This document shows, in pieces, positions 1 to 8,911 of a stretch of 38,524 bases of DNA. The position numbers were made by a program, and so were the translations under genes. The stretch covers positions 1-38,524 of the forward strand of contig JABZGR010000020.1 of assembly GCA_015259125.1 (NCBI GenBank). Reading direction: 5' to 3'. Positions within the stretch are counted from its first letter, which is position 1. Every line of letters starts with the position of its first letter. Source of the stretch: Alloprevotella tannerae (GTDB lineage: Bacteria > Bacteroidota > Bacteroidia > Bacteroidales > Bacteroidaceae). A model generated the notes under the pieces. That model was given only the letters and a program-made list of their open reading frames with translations. It was not told the DNA's origin and did no database searches.

Positions 1-260
1 AAGATAGGTGAAATTTCTGACATATCCAAGTGTTTTGAGAACTTTGTTTCTCAGGTACTTGGAGCTCTTACAAGAATTTATGCTGCGGAATTAAGGTAAA
101 TATACAATTACGTCAAAACACCATGGGTTGGGCTATCTCAAATGATGATTATAGCCAATGGAAACGAAATGTTGGCGCAAGGTTTAAGGCTCCTCAGGTT
201 AATTATACGCCTGATAACGGTGTTAAGTTTAACAAGAATTATGAGGCTAATGTTATTTGA
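1..260 (+). pseudogene. partial, probably frameshifted 3' end of an Rhs-like or secreted protein
   Basis: The gene enters from the left edge. Frame 1 is open from the edge to a TAA at 97-99. Frame 3 is open from about 39 to a TGA at 258-260 and ends in a polar, Asn/Tyr/Lys-rich tail (PQVNYTPDNGVKFNKNYEAN). Two overlapping open frames without a start suggest either one frameshifted gene or that only one frame is real. An Rhs-type scar follows about 800 bp downstream (1061-1129), so an Rhs C-terminal tip is a reasonable guess, but no domain is recognisable. The next gene begins 19 bp later, as an immunity gene would. Confidence 0.35.
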
Positions 261-279
261 TTAAAATCAACAGTGGTAT

Positions 280-1050
280 ATGGAAAAACAATATTTTGGA
301 AAGAGCTCAAAGGCAGAAATATTACTCGTAAATAAATTAAAACCGTTGCTAATTTTATTACTGTGTATTTTCTCTGCTTGCCAGAAGGGCGTACGTAAAA
401 CCCCAAAGAATACTTTGAAGGCTTCAACGCCTAATATGCATATTGTTACCCGTATAACGTCTGACGGGGATACAAGTAGGTATGAGTTAGATGACAATAA
501 TAGAATTTTATATATTGGTGGATATCTTTCTGACTTGGATAGAACTGATACCATCTTTTATAAATTCTTAGATAATCGACTAATAGGTTTTCATTATGCG
601 TCGGGAATGAAAAGTGCGAAGTCGGATAGCTTGGAAATAATAAATAGCATAAACGCACAATACCAAGAGTATTTATGGCTTAAACAAAAAGGCATAAGGT
701 TCCGCTCTCCTGATATGGACAAAGAAGAGATACACGATATTTATACTATATTAAGCAATAAAAAAGAAATCGCACAAATGAAAGCCGGAGATTCTAAGAC
801 CTTTGAGATTCGTGCATCTTATGGTCGTGATTCTTTTGGTACAATTATCAATGGATTACTGAATAGTGATAGTCGTTTATATAAGTTGCAGCTTTCTGTA
901 GACAAAAAAAACAGAATAGTTCAGGAAATATATTATTTCAATGATACAATAATAAGCAGGGCCTATGATTACAATCCCATGGGTTATCTCGTGAGAGTAT
1001 ATCAAGATGGTGAAATATTCTACAGAAAAAGTTATGAGATCGCCAAATAA
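280..1050 (+). CDS. putative lipoprotein with YD-repeat-like C-terminus
   Basis: A 256-residue protein with an ATG start. A hydrophobic segment at about residues 20-33 runs into a lipobox-like IFSAC, with Cys34 as the predicted lipidated residue, so it is probably anchored to a membrane facing the periplasm or outside. The roughly 19-residue stretch before the hydrophobic core is long for a lipoprotein signal. The C-terminal third contains strand-rich segments such as RAYDYNPMGYLVRV that resemble single YD (Rhs) repeats. I recognise no enzyme motif. Its place between Rhs-like remnants fits either an immunity lipoprotein or a free-standing YD-repeat lipoprotein; this is inference. Confidence 0.6.
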   Translation: MEKQYFGKSSKAEILLVNKLKPLLILLLCIFSACQKGVRKTPKNTLKASTPNMHIVTRITSDGDTSRYELDDNNRILYIGGYLSDLDRTDTIFYKFLDNRLIGFHYASGMKSAKSDSLEIINSINAQYQEYLWLKQKGIRFRSPDMDKEEIHDIYTILSNKKEIAQMKAGDSKTFEIRASYGRDSFGTIINGLLNSDSRLYKLQLSVDKKNRIVQEIYYFNDTIISRAYDYNPMGYLVRVYQDGEIFYRKSYEIAK

Positions 1051-1060
1051 TGTAGTATAG

Positions 1061-1129
1061 ACCTATGATGCGAACGGCAACCCTATCTAGGTGAAGAACA
1101 ACGATAATGCTCCAAAAGGGAGTTGTTAA
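1061..1129 (+). pseudogene. short Rhs/YD-repeat scar
   Basis: In the frame starting at 1061 the DNA reads TYDANGNPI, a stop at 1088-1090, then VKNNDNAPKGSC and a stop at 1127-1129. TYDANGN is the classic start of an Rhs YD repeat. The fragment has an in-frame stop at both ends and one inside, so it is not a gene. It looks like debris of an Rhs element. Confidence 0.4.
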
Positions 1130-1172
1130 ACCAATCACCTGATTTCCAAAACGTTTTTTCAAAATTAAGCAT

Positions 1173-1200
1173 AAAGGCAGGGTAAGTTCTCTGCCTTTTG
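1173..1200. terminator. hairpin, possible terminator downstream of the lipoprotein gene
   Basis: An 8-bp perfect stem (AAAGGCAG at 1173-1180 with CTGCCTTT at 1191-1198), a 10-nt loop and only a short T run. It sits about 120 bp after the lipoprotein stop. Either direction is possible. Confidence 0.4.
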
Positions 1201-1364
1201 CTATCTTTACAAGAAATAACAACGAAGTCATGAACCAGCAAGAATGTTTTGGTACTTTATGATCCAGATTGGGGTTTATAATTACCCTCCAACATCAAAA
1301 AATAGGCGTGCGATTTGTGTAGAAGCATACTTTGAAAAAATAATTTTGAAATATCAAAAGTTTA

Positions 1365-1374
1365 CCCCCCCCCC
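1365..1374. repeat. C10 homopolymer tract in intergenic DNA
   Basis: Ten consecutive C residues in otherwise A+T-rich DNA, about 130 bp upstream of the -33 box of the barrel gene. Tracts of this length are prone to slipped-strand length change. The rest of 1201-1482 shows no gene I can support. Confidence 0.7.
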
Positions 1375-1503
1375 TATAATTATTATTGTGAAAAGAATGT
1401 GTTTGCGGTCTTGTGTTTGAATATGTGATATAAAACAGGTGTAATTAATGTCTTTATGGTACTTATCTGCTTCTTAATTTAGTTGATTGTGTTGCAGATT
1501 TTT

Positions 1504-1534
1504 TTTGTGCATAAGATGTGTTCTATTACCTTTG
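1504..1534 (+). promoter_or_regulatory. Bacteroidota-type promoter for the barrel-GLPGLI pair
   Basis: TTTG at 1504-1507, a 19-nt spacer, then TACCTTTG at 1527-1534, an essentially ideal -33/-7 pair. Transcription should start near 1540. The open frame can be extended back to 1483, but that extension is upstream of the expected transcript, so the start was moved downstream. Confidence 0.65.
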
Positions 1535-1581
1535 TGACGAAATGCATAGATTGTTCATTTTGTTGTAACCAGAAAAGGAAA

Positions 1582-4317
1582 ATGGATCATAAGACCACTG
1601 ACGGATTAAATCTTAGAAATGAACTCATATTAAAAGAGAATTTCAAGCAAGTTTTTAGAAAGATCACTTCAACTAACTTGCTTGATATACCTATAGTATT
1701 GATAAAAATAGGCCTTAGATGTTTGGGCGCATTGTTTTTCTTTTTGATGCCTTGCGTGTTATATGGGCAAGCCCTACAAACTAAGCTTTGGGGAAGTGTT
1801 AAGAATATATCCGGTGAAGTCATGGATTTTGCCAGTGTTGTAGTTGCGAATCCACAATCACCCAACAAAATACTTGCTTCAGCATATACTGACGAGCAAG
1901 GAAAGTATCAAATGGTCGTTCGTTGTAATAGCGATAGTCTCTTGCTGCGTGTTTCAAGAATAGAGATGAAGCCTATAACAATGAAGATTCCGAATCAATC
2001 AGGAGAATATAATGTTGTGGCAGATGTAAAGGGACGAGAGTTGAGAGAGGTTACTGTAAAAGCTAAGAAAGTGTATTCACGAGGGGATACGATCAATTAT
2101 AATGTGGGTTCTTTTCTTTCGTCATCAGATCAGTCTATCGCTGACGTGCTGAAGAAGATGCCAGGCATTACTGTCGCAAAGAATGGACAAATATCTTATC
2201 AGGGTAAACCCATTAAAAACTTCTATATTGAAGGCCTCGACTTGATGAAGGGGCATTATAATATAGCCGCGAATAATATTGATCCCAAGAATGTAGGAAC
2301 AGTGCAGGTATTGGAAAGTCATCAAGACATAAAGGCCCTAAAAGGGCTGCGTCCTGAAGAGCAAGCTTCTATCAATATTCGCCTTAAAGAAGGCGTAAAG
2401 GGCGTATTCAATTTAATTACGATCCTTGGAGGTGGTTACGGCAATAATCCTCTGTGGAATAATGGTGCTATTGCTACTTATTTTAAGCGCAACAGCCAGT
2501 TTCTTGCCACTTATAAAGGAAATAACACCGGTGAGGATTTATCTCAAGAACTTTATTCCCTTGATAATGACTTTTCTCGCACAAGTGCAATTTCTCTCAT
2601 TACCATGCCATCAGCCCCCGGCATAGATAAGCGCTTTTACTATTTCAACCACTCTCACAATACAACTTTCAACAATGTCTATCGGATTGGTAAGTCGGGT
2701 GAATTAGGCGTTAATGTGGCATACCTCCACGACAAAGACGAGCGGCGTAGCCTGTCGAGTACAAGCATCAGACTGCCTGATGGTTCACAGAATGTGGTAG
2801 AGGAAGCTATGGTGGGAGTTGCTAAAGAACAAAAGGCTTATGGAGATATCTCCTATCTAAGCAATAGTGAACATCGTTATTTGAAAGAGCAACTGAAATT
2901 TGATTGGGGAAAAATCAAAGCCAATAGTAAAATTTTAGCCGGTAATAAAGTTATAGAACAACTTGGAGGGATAGATGCTTATCGTCTTTTAAATAAGTTA
3001 CATTTTACTAATCGTAACGCTGCACATTGGGGTTATGAAGTGCTTTCCTTTGTTAATCTTGAAAAGCGGCCTCATTATCTTTCTGTTTACCCAAATCTGT
3101 TTCCCAATATTATTGCCGATAATACATTACATCAGCAAGTTGATGTTCACAACTTCTCAACAGATAATACCTTTAGTTTGCTTTCTGCTTGGAGAATTGG
3201 TAATGTGAATTTTCATCCTTCTGCAATGGTAGATTTTCAGCACAATTCGCTGAATAGTTCGCTTGCAAGTTTTCATAACGAGCTAACTTTTAATCTCTTC
3301 AATGCCGGAATTGGAGCAGAGGCTACATATAATGTTGGTAAACTATATGCTTCAGTATATTTTCCTATCAGATTTAAGAGTTTTCGACTAACTGATTTTA
3401 CTACAAGCCAAGTAACAAATAAAGCGCGATTGCGACTAGAACCAAATCTAAATATTACTTATCGTATTAATAGCAGTCACGAATTAAGGCTAAAATCAGC
3501 TATTACATACTCAACACCTGTTATTGAAAATCTATACGCTAATAATATTCTAACCTCCTATCGCCAACTTTCGGCATATAGTGTAACGGGTTTATTCGAA
3601 GGTTTAAATCAATCTTACACATTTGGCTATTCGTTCAAAAATATCCTTTCGATGAGTTTTGCCGGCATCGATTTTTCATTATATCGACAAAGTCCGGAGG
3701 TGCTTTATGGCTCTTATTATGATGGTATTGTCGAGCGTATCATCAGTCAACACACTAAAGAGAATGCTCATACATTCACAACTAAAATTCATGGTAGCCA
3801 AGGCTTTGATTGGAAGCGACTCAAAATAGGCTCTTCGCTGTCTTATTCTCATTATGATAATCCGTTATTAGTGCAACATTCGGTCCTTCGTTATTCCGGT
3901 GATGCAGTATCGACAAGCGTAGATATCAGTCTTACACCCTTCAAATGGCTTTCCTTTTCGTATATAGGCGACTATTATTGGGCTCGTACAAGGCAAAAGG
4001 GGGGCAAACGCCAACCTTGGTGGTGTTCAATAAACAATAGTGCCTCTTTGAATTTTATGCTGCCCGGTGATATTACTCTCTCAACTTCTTTCAATCATTT
4101 TTATAACAAAATGAATAGTGGTGATAAATCTTTTCTCTTACTCAATGCGGAAGCAAAATATGCTATTAAGCGATTCAGCTTTATATTGTCGTGCGATAAT
4201 ATATTCAATCGTAAGACCTACTCATATTCAAATCTGTCAGCACTTACAGCGACAAAGTCTGTATATGATATTCGCCCTTTGTGTGTTTTGTTAAAAGTCA
4301 GATTTAGGTTAATATAA
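1582..4317 (+). CDS. TonB-receptor-like outer-membrane beta-barrel protein with carboxypeptidase-regulatory-like domain
   Basis: 911 residues from the ATG at 1582, which follows a purine-rich stretch and lies 40 bp behind the promoter. Residues 37-60 are a hydrophobic signal segment ending in YGQA. About 65-150 form a carboxypeptidase-regulatory-like beta-sandwich (GSVKNISGEVMDFASV...). About 165-270 form a TonB plug-like domain (ADVLKKMPGITV, IKNFYIEGLDLM). The remainder is rich in aromatic beta strands, as in an outer-membrane barrel. There is an unusual 36-residue hydrophilic N-terminus before the signal; a TTG at 1699 would give a normal 25-residue signal peptide instead. The GLPGLI gene follows after 14 bp, a common Bacteroidota pairing. 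Substrate unknown. Confidence 0.85.
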   Translation: MDHKTTDGLNLRNELILKENFKQVFRKITSTNLLDIPIVLIKIGLRCLGALFFFLMPCVLYGQALQTKLWGSVKNISGEVMDFASVVVANPQSPNKILASAYTDEQGKYQMVVRCNSDSLLLRVSRIEMKPITMKIPNQSGEYNVVADVKGRELREVTVKAKKVYSRGDTINYNVGSFLSSSDQSIADVLKKMPGITVAKNGQISYQGKPIKNFYIEGLDLMKGHYNIAANNIDPKNVGTVQVLESHQDIKALKGLRPEEQASINIRLKEGVKGVFNLITILGGGYGNNPLWNNGAIATYFKRNSQFLATYKGNNTGEDLSQELYSLDNDFSRTSAISLITMPSAPGIDKRFYYFNHSHNTTFNNVYRIGKSGELGVNVAYLHDKDERRSLSSTSIRLPDGSQNVVEEAMVGVAKEQKAYGDISYLSNSEHRYLKEQLKFDWGKIKANSKILAGNKVIEQLGGIDAYRLLNKLHFTNRNAAHWGYEVLSFVNLEKRPHYLSVYPNLFPNIIADNTLHQQVDVHNFSTDNTFSLLSAWRIGNVNFHPSAMVDFQHNSLNSSLASFHNELTFNLFNAGIGAEATYNVGKLYASVYFPIRFKSFRLTDFTTSQVTNKARLRLEPNLNITYRINSSHELRLKSAITYSTPVIENLYANNILTSYRQLSAYSVTGLFEGLNQSYTFGYSFKNILSMSFAGIDFSLYRQSPEVLYGSYYDGIVERIISQHTKENAHTFTTKIHGSQGFDWKRLKIGSSLSYSHYDNPLLVQHSVLRYSGDAVSTSVDISLTPFKWLSFSYIGDYYWARTRQKGGKRQPWWCSINNSASLNFMLPGDITLSTSFNHFYNKMNSGDKSFLLLNAEAKYAIKRFSFILSCDNIFNRKTYSYSNLSALTATKSVYDIRPLCVLLKVRFRLI

Positions 4318-4331
4318 AATCAGTATAAGTT

Positions 4332-5186
4332 ATGAAGCGACTTCTTATTCTTGGTTGTCTGTTTGTTTCACTTACAGCACAGGCACAAATTATCGTACCC
4401 ATCTCGCAAGATCTTCGAAAAGGCATAGTTATTGATACGGCTAGATACAGAGTGACCTATAGCCTAAAGTATAAAAATCATCCATCAGACAAGGCTTATT
4501 TAGACGACGTTCGCAATGTATATATAGGTCGGAATTATGTGAAAGACTTCAGTGATATTATTTTTCACTTTGATTCTCTTAGTACAGAAGAGTCAAAGCG
4601 TGGAGCTACGGCACTCTCTAATGTGCAAGGAAATCCATGGCCCATAGAGTTAACACTTGGAAATAATAGCAGAAAGGCAGAAATTAAATATCGTATGCCT
4701 ATGCAAACAGGCGTTCTGCTGTATCAACAAGATGTGCCATCATTTAACTGGACTTTCACAGAGGAAGTAGATACTATCCTTGGTTATGCTTGTGCTAAGG
4801 CTATCGCTCCCTTTGCCGGTAGAGAGTATACGGCATGGTTTTCCATGGAAATACCTCTACCTTTCGGGCCTTATAAGTTTGGAGGCTTACCAGGCTTGAT
4901 ATTAAAGGTACAAGACAATGAGTCGCAATATATTTGGGAGGCTATTGGTTTTGAAAAAATGAATGCCCCCATATTTGCGTATCGTTACGAAGGAGAAAAG
5001 AAGTGTTCTGTAGAAGAGGCGAGCAAAACTATCTCTCGTATTTTTAAATCGCCACTTTCCTTTATTGCCGCCAGTATGGGGGGAGCGAAGATAACCATAC
5101 TCGATAAAAATGGAAAACCTAACTCATCAGATAATCCTGAAGCTTATGCCATTTCATACAAACCCCTAGAAATTGAAGAGAAATAA
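4332..5186 (+). CDS. GLPGLI family protein
   Basis: 284 residues with a signal peptide cut near AQA-Q (residues 16-19), so exported to the periplasm or outer membrane. The family signature GLPGLI is exact at residues 185-190, preceded by the usual P-FGPYKFGG context, and the region around residues 148-175 (DTILGYACAKA, then YTAWFSMEIP) is typical of the family. The biochemical role of GLPGLI proteins is not established as far as I know. Neighbouring barrel genes suggest a partner role in an outer-membrane process. It starts 14 bp after the barrel gene and is presumably co-transcribed. Confidence 0.9.
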   Translation: MKRLLILGCLFVSLTAQAQIIVPISQDLRKGIVIDTARYRVTYSLKYKNHPSDKAYLDDVRNVYIGRNYVKDFSDIIFHFDSLSTEESKRGATALSNVQGNPWPIELTLGNNSRKAEIKYRMPMQTGVLLYQQDVPSFNWTFTEEVDTILGYACAKAIAPFAGREYTAWFSMEIPLPFGPYKFGGLPGLILKVQDNESQYIWEAIGFEKMNAPIFAYRYEGEKKCSVEEASKTISRIFKSPLSFIAASMGGAKITILDKNGKPNSSDNPEAYAISYKPLEIEEK

Positions 5187-5280
5187 AGACAAGGCACTTA
5201 GGTTGAAGAGTAGGTTTTAAACTTTGTACTTTTACTATGTGCGATTGTTTATTTCTCGCATCTGTCGACAAGAGATTCTT

Positions 5281-5544
5281 TTAACGAGATCGTATTTTAT
5301 ATACGATACTCCCTATTATGCACCCTATAATAGCTGTAAGCATAAAATTTAAAGTAGTAGGTTCCGGATGGTACCCTGTATTAGATGATATCTCAAAAAA
5401 TAATTCATCGAATTTTGTCAATTCATTTTGATCAAGATCACACTTGTTGCCTATAATAAGAGGCGTTATGATGATGTAGTTCACAACAAACAAAGTCAAT
5501 GTCGAAATAAGTAGAGAGGTCAAAAAAACAAAGATCTTTTTCAT
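5281..5544 (-). CDS. small two-helix membrane protein, function unknown
   Basis: 87 residues from an ATG at 5544 (MKKIFVFL...); the frame extends two codons to a TTG, which I do not favour. A hydrophobic helix occupies about residues 5-32 and a second about 66-80, separated by an acidic, polar stretch. The first helix could be a signal peptide. No family recognised. It lies alone between the GLPGLI gene and the dehydrogenase gene, with over 100 bp upstream and no clear promoter. Confidence 0.5.
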   Translation of the reverse strand: MKKIFVFLTSLLISTLTLFVVNYIIITPLIIGNKCDLDQNELTKFDELFFEISSNTGYHPEPTTLNFMLTAIIGCIIGSIVYKIRSR

Positions 5545-5661
5545 AAACAAGTTCTATATTCAAAGTGATTTTCTGGACAACACTATTCATTTTTCACTTA
5601 TGCTTTTTTACGGCTGAAAGGACCTATTTCCTGAATTTCGTTAGGAAAGTTAGGAAGGGTC

Positions 5662-6393
5662 TTATGACAGCTTCATTCGTCGCCAAAGCCAGTTGGGAAT
5701 GAGACGCCAAAAGAAGGTCAAGATGCGCCAGCGCGTGTCAATGATGCAAACGTGGCGGCGCTGCCTGATGGCTTTCATAATACTCCTAGCCACTTGTTCG
5801 GTGGTCATCAGCATAGGAAAGTGTTCGCTATCTGTGAGTAGAGGGGTGTCAACAAAGCCCGGACGGATGTCAGTGAAGATAATCTTGTGCTGTTTTTGGG
5901 TAGCCAATTGTTCTAGTGCTTGTAAATAGGTGTTCTGCATTGCTTTCGTGGCGCTATAGCCAGGAGCGGAGCCAAGTCCCTTTGTACCCGCAATGGATGT
6001 GATGCAGACGATATGTCCTCCACCATGCGTTGTAAAATAACGATAGGCGGCACTTACCATCCTTGTAAAGCCGGTGGCATTGGTTTTCATGGTTAGAATT
6101 TCTTTCTCAGCCTCTAATGTGGGATTTTTCCATCCTATTCCTGTTGAGTGGAAATACAGATCAAGTCCACCCATACGTTTAATGAGTTGGTCAAGCGCTA
6201 CCTCAGCCTCTTCATCCGTTACGTCAATTCGTGCCGTGAAGACGCGCTCCGGCGCTTTATCCTTTAAAGCTGCCAACTTTTCTAAGCGGCGCGCAGCTAC
6301 GCCGACTATCCATCCCTGTTTAATAAAAAGCCGCGCTACTTCATAGCCGATGCCGCTACTAGCTCCAAGAATAATTACTCTGTTTATTTTCAT
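5662..6393 (-). CDS. short-chain dehydrogenase/reductase (SDR family)
   Basis: 243 residues, the usual classical-SDR length. GASSGIG at residues 10-16 is the Rossmann NAD(P)-binding glycine motif; NAT follows at 105-107. The catalytic Ser is likely S133, with Y146 and K150 in YSATK. AARR at 33-36 after the second strand suggests NADP(H) preference. A C-terminal stretch rich in Trp, Phe and Arg (about 222-243) could touch the membrane. Substrate cannot be deduced; it resembles general oxidoreductases of the DltE/YqjQ kind. Transcribed alone. Confidence 0.85.
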   Translation of the reverse strand: MKINRVIILGASSGIGYEVARLFIKQGWIVGVAARRLEKLAALKDKAPERVFTARIDVTDEEAEVALDQLIKRMGGLDLYFHSTGIGWKNPTLEAEKEILTMKTNATGFTRMVSAAYRYFTTHGGGHIVCITSIAGTKGLGSAPGYSATKAMQNTYLQALEQLATQKQHKIIFTDIRPGFVDTPLLTDSEHFPMLMTTEQVARSIMKAIRQRRHVCIIDTRWRILTFFWRLIPNWLWRRMKLS

Positions 6394-6880
6394 AATGTCA
6401 TAAGTGGTCTATCTAAGTTTTAACTCGCAAGTTTTAGCGTGTCGTCCCTTTACCATTAAGTAGGGGCTATGCATCTGCCATTATCCAGATTATTGTGACA
6501 TCCTACAGTTCGTTATACTATGCGGAGAACAGACTATCTATGCCAAGCATAATCAGAGTATAACGCCTTAATTGTCGACTTGACGAGGCTCATTAGGTCA
6601 CAAAAATAAAGAAAAAAAGAAGAAAGACTTGGTGCATCTTGAGGATATACTTTTTCGACCATTGGAAGTATACATGATGTCTGTATAATAAATGTCTTTT
6701 AGATTATGCACAAGACACAGCTCAACGGTACGCTTTACCGCGCGTTTGTGAGACGTCTATATTTGCCCCTATTTTGCTTTAAACGGCGAGCAATTAGAAG
6801 AGATGACGTGACAACATACACCCTATATCGTTTGGTTTAGCCCCCCCCAGAATTGCTTGTACTATTGAGAGGCCAATGCT
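6394..6880. other. divergent intergenic region with a C8 tract
   Basis: About 490 bp between the dehydrogenase gene (minus) and the SulP promoter (plus). I see no convincing coding frame. There is an A-rich stretch near 6600-6625 and a run of eight C at 6841-6848, about 36 bp before the -33 box of the SulP promoter. Confidence 0.5.
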
Positions 6881-6883
6881 TAC

Positions 6884-6916
6884 TTTGCTGTGTGGTCGTT
6901 TTTTTTGTTAACTTTG
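6884..6916 (+). promoter_or_regulatory. promoter of the SulP gene
   Basis: TTTG at 6884-6887 and TAACTTTG at 6909-6916, with a 21-nt spacer. The gene starts 35 bp after the -7 box behind a purine-rich AGAGGA just upstream of the ATG. Confidence 0.55.
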
Positions 6917-6951
6917 CAGTAACAAGTTAATTCTAAATTAGTTTAAGAGGA

Positions 6952-8637
6952 ATGAAGCTCTTGGGATATGCTCCTGCATTTTGGACATCTTTGCGCGGAT
7001 ATAACAAAGAGAATTTGAGTGCTGATGTGATGTCCGGCGTCATTGTCGGTATCGTGGCATTACCTTTAGCCATTGCTTTTGCAATAGCATCGGGTGTTTC
7101 TCCTGAGAAAGGTATTATAACAGCTGTAATTGCAGGAGTCATTGTTTCTGTTTTTGGTGGCAGCAAAGTGCAAATTGGTGGTCCTACCGGTGCTTTCATT
7201 GTTATTGTTTATGGCATTATTCAGGACTATGGCTTCGATGGGCTTATGGTAGCCACTATTATGGCTGGTCTGTTTCTTATTTTACTTGGCCTTCTGAAAT
7301 TGGGAACCATCATAAAATACATTCCTTATCCTATTGTAGTAGGTTTTACTGCTGGTATTGCTCTTACCATTTTCACAACTCAAGTGAAAGATTTATTTGG
7401 TTTGACGGTAATTGATATGCCTTCAGACTTTTTGGGTAAATGGGTAACATACGGTCACTCGTTAAGTACCATCAATTGGTGGAGCACTGCGGTTGGTTTT
7501 TTAAGCATAGTTATTATTACGAACACAAAGCGTTTTTCAAAAAAAGTCCCTGGTTCGTTGGTTGCAATCGTTGTTATGACTTTAGCAGCTTGGGCGTTAC
7601 AGCAGTATTGTGGAGTGAACTCCATAGAAACCATTGGCGACCGCTTTACTATTAGCAATAAATTATCCGAACTGTCTGTGCCAACTATCAACTTTGAAAT
7701 TATGAAAGGTTTGGTAGCTCCTGCGCTCATAATTGCCTTGCTTGGAGCTATTGAGTCGTTGCTCTCTGCCACTGTTGCTGATGGTGTAACGGGTGAACGG
7801 CACGATTCTAATTCTGAACTGATAGGGCAGGGACTTGCCAATATGCTTGTACCATTGTTTGGCGGAATACCTGCTACGGGTGCTATTGCACGTACAATGA
7901 CCAATATAAACAACGGCGGCAAATCGCCTCTTGCAGGTGTTGTTCACGCTATCGTGCTCTTGCTCATCTTCTTGTTTATGATGCCTTTGGCGCAATATAT
8001 ACCCATGTCGTGTTTGGCGGGTGTGTTGGTTGTAGTGGCTTACAATATGAGCGGTTGGAGAACTTTTGCAGCTTTGCTTAAAACACCTAAATCGGATATA
8101 GTTATTTTGCTGGTTACTTTCCTCCTTACGGTGGTATTCGACCTTACGGTTGCTATCCAAGTAGGCTTGCTTATTGCTTGTTTATTACTGATGCGTCGTG
8201 TAGCGGAAATAACAGACGTGCGTCTTATCACCGATAAGATTAATTTGAACGATGATACCGATGTGCTATTGGATAAGAAGTATCTTACCATTCCCGATGG
8301 TGTAGAAGTGTATGAAATCTATGGTCCTTATTTCTTTGGACTTGGCAACCGTTTCGAGGAACTTATGTCTACTATGGGTGATAAGTCGAAAGTTCGCATT
8401 ATTCGTATGCGTAAAGTGCCGTTCATTGATTCTACGGGACTTCACAATCTTGCTGTAATGTGCGAACAATCGCGTAAACAAGGCATACCAATTGTACTGT
8501 CGGGTGTCCTCCCGAATGTAGAAAACGTATTGTTGAAAGCCAAATTCGACGAACTTTTAGGTCGTGAGAACATTTGTAGCCATATCAATTTAGCACTGGA
8601 CCGTGCACAACAAATCGTAAAGACTACGGTAAAATAA
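6952..8637 (+). CDS. SulP-family anion transporter with STAS domain
   Basis: 561 residues, typical for bacterial SulP proteins. A membrane domain of many helices spans about residues 25-405, with the family-typical QIGGPTGAF near residue 75 and a glycine/alanine-rich GGIPATGAIART segment near 305. A cytoplasmic STAS domain follows from about 430; its conserved loop DSTG is at 493-496. The inner-membrane protein would take up sulfate, bicarbonate or a dicarboxylate; the sequence does not decide which. ATG start with AGAGGA upstream. No carbonic anhydrase or sulfur-assimilation gene is adjacent. Confidence 0.93.
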   Translation: MKLLGYAPAFWTSLRGYNKENLSADVMSGVIVGIVALPLAIAFAIASGVSPEKGIITAVIAGVIVSVFGGSKVQIGGPTGAFIVIVYGIIQDYGFDGLMVATIMAGLFLILLGLLKLGTIIKYIPYPIVVGFTAGIALTIFTTQVKDLFGLTVIDMPSDFLGKWVTYGHSLSTINWWSTAVGFLSIVIITNTKRFSKKVPGSLVAIVVMTLAAWALQQYCGVNSIETIGDRFTISNKLSELSVPTINFEIMKGLVAPALIIALLGAIESLLSATVADGVTGERHDSNSELIGQGLANMLVPLFGGIPATGAIARTMTNINNGGKSPLAGVVHAIVLLLIFLFMMPLAQYIPMSCLAGVLVVVAYNMSGWRTFAALLKTPKSDIVILLVTFLLTVVFDLTVAIQVGLLIACLLLMRRVAEITDVRLITDKINLNDDTDVLLDKKYLTIPDGVEVYEIYGPYFFGLGNRFEELMSTMGDKSKVRIIRMRKVPFIDSTGLHNLAVMCEQSRKQGIPIVLSGVLPNVENVLLKAKFDELLGRENICSHINLALDRAQQIVKTTVK

Positions 8638-8789
8638 GATTAGCTTTGACATTGCGATGCACCGGCAATAGCTTTAGTAGCACGCGATAACTATTTGTTT
8701 ATTGAAACTATATGGTGCATTATAGGCGTGAGCTTAGGAAAAGTTTAGTATACAAATAGTTCTAACTTTTAAAGGATTTTCTTAACCAA

Positions 8790-8810
8790 AACTCGCATAA
8801 TATGTGAGTT
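8790..8810. other. small imperfect hairpin after the SulP gene
   Basis: AACTCGCAT and ATGTGAGTT form a 9-bp stem with one G-T wobble and a 3-nt loop, about 150 bp after the SulP stop. There is no T run. It may be a weak terminator or simply a palindrome. Nothing else in 8638-8911 stands out. Confidence 0.25.
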
Positions 8811-8911
8811 CGGCATATATTCTGTCTGCAAATTGCTTTCCGAAGAGCCGGTCCGTAAAGGATTTTACATTGATTTATACCGAACTGGTGCTAATTTTAA
8901 CTGCCTCATAT

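Noticed and set aside
1483..1581. Upstream extension of the barrel gene to a TTG
   Set aside because: The promoter -33/-7 boxes lie inside this segment, so it is not transcribed with the gene.
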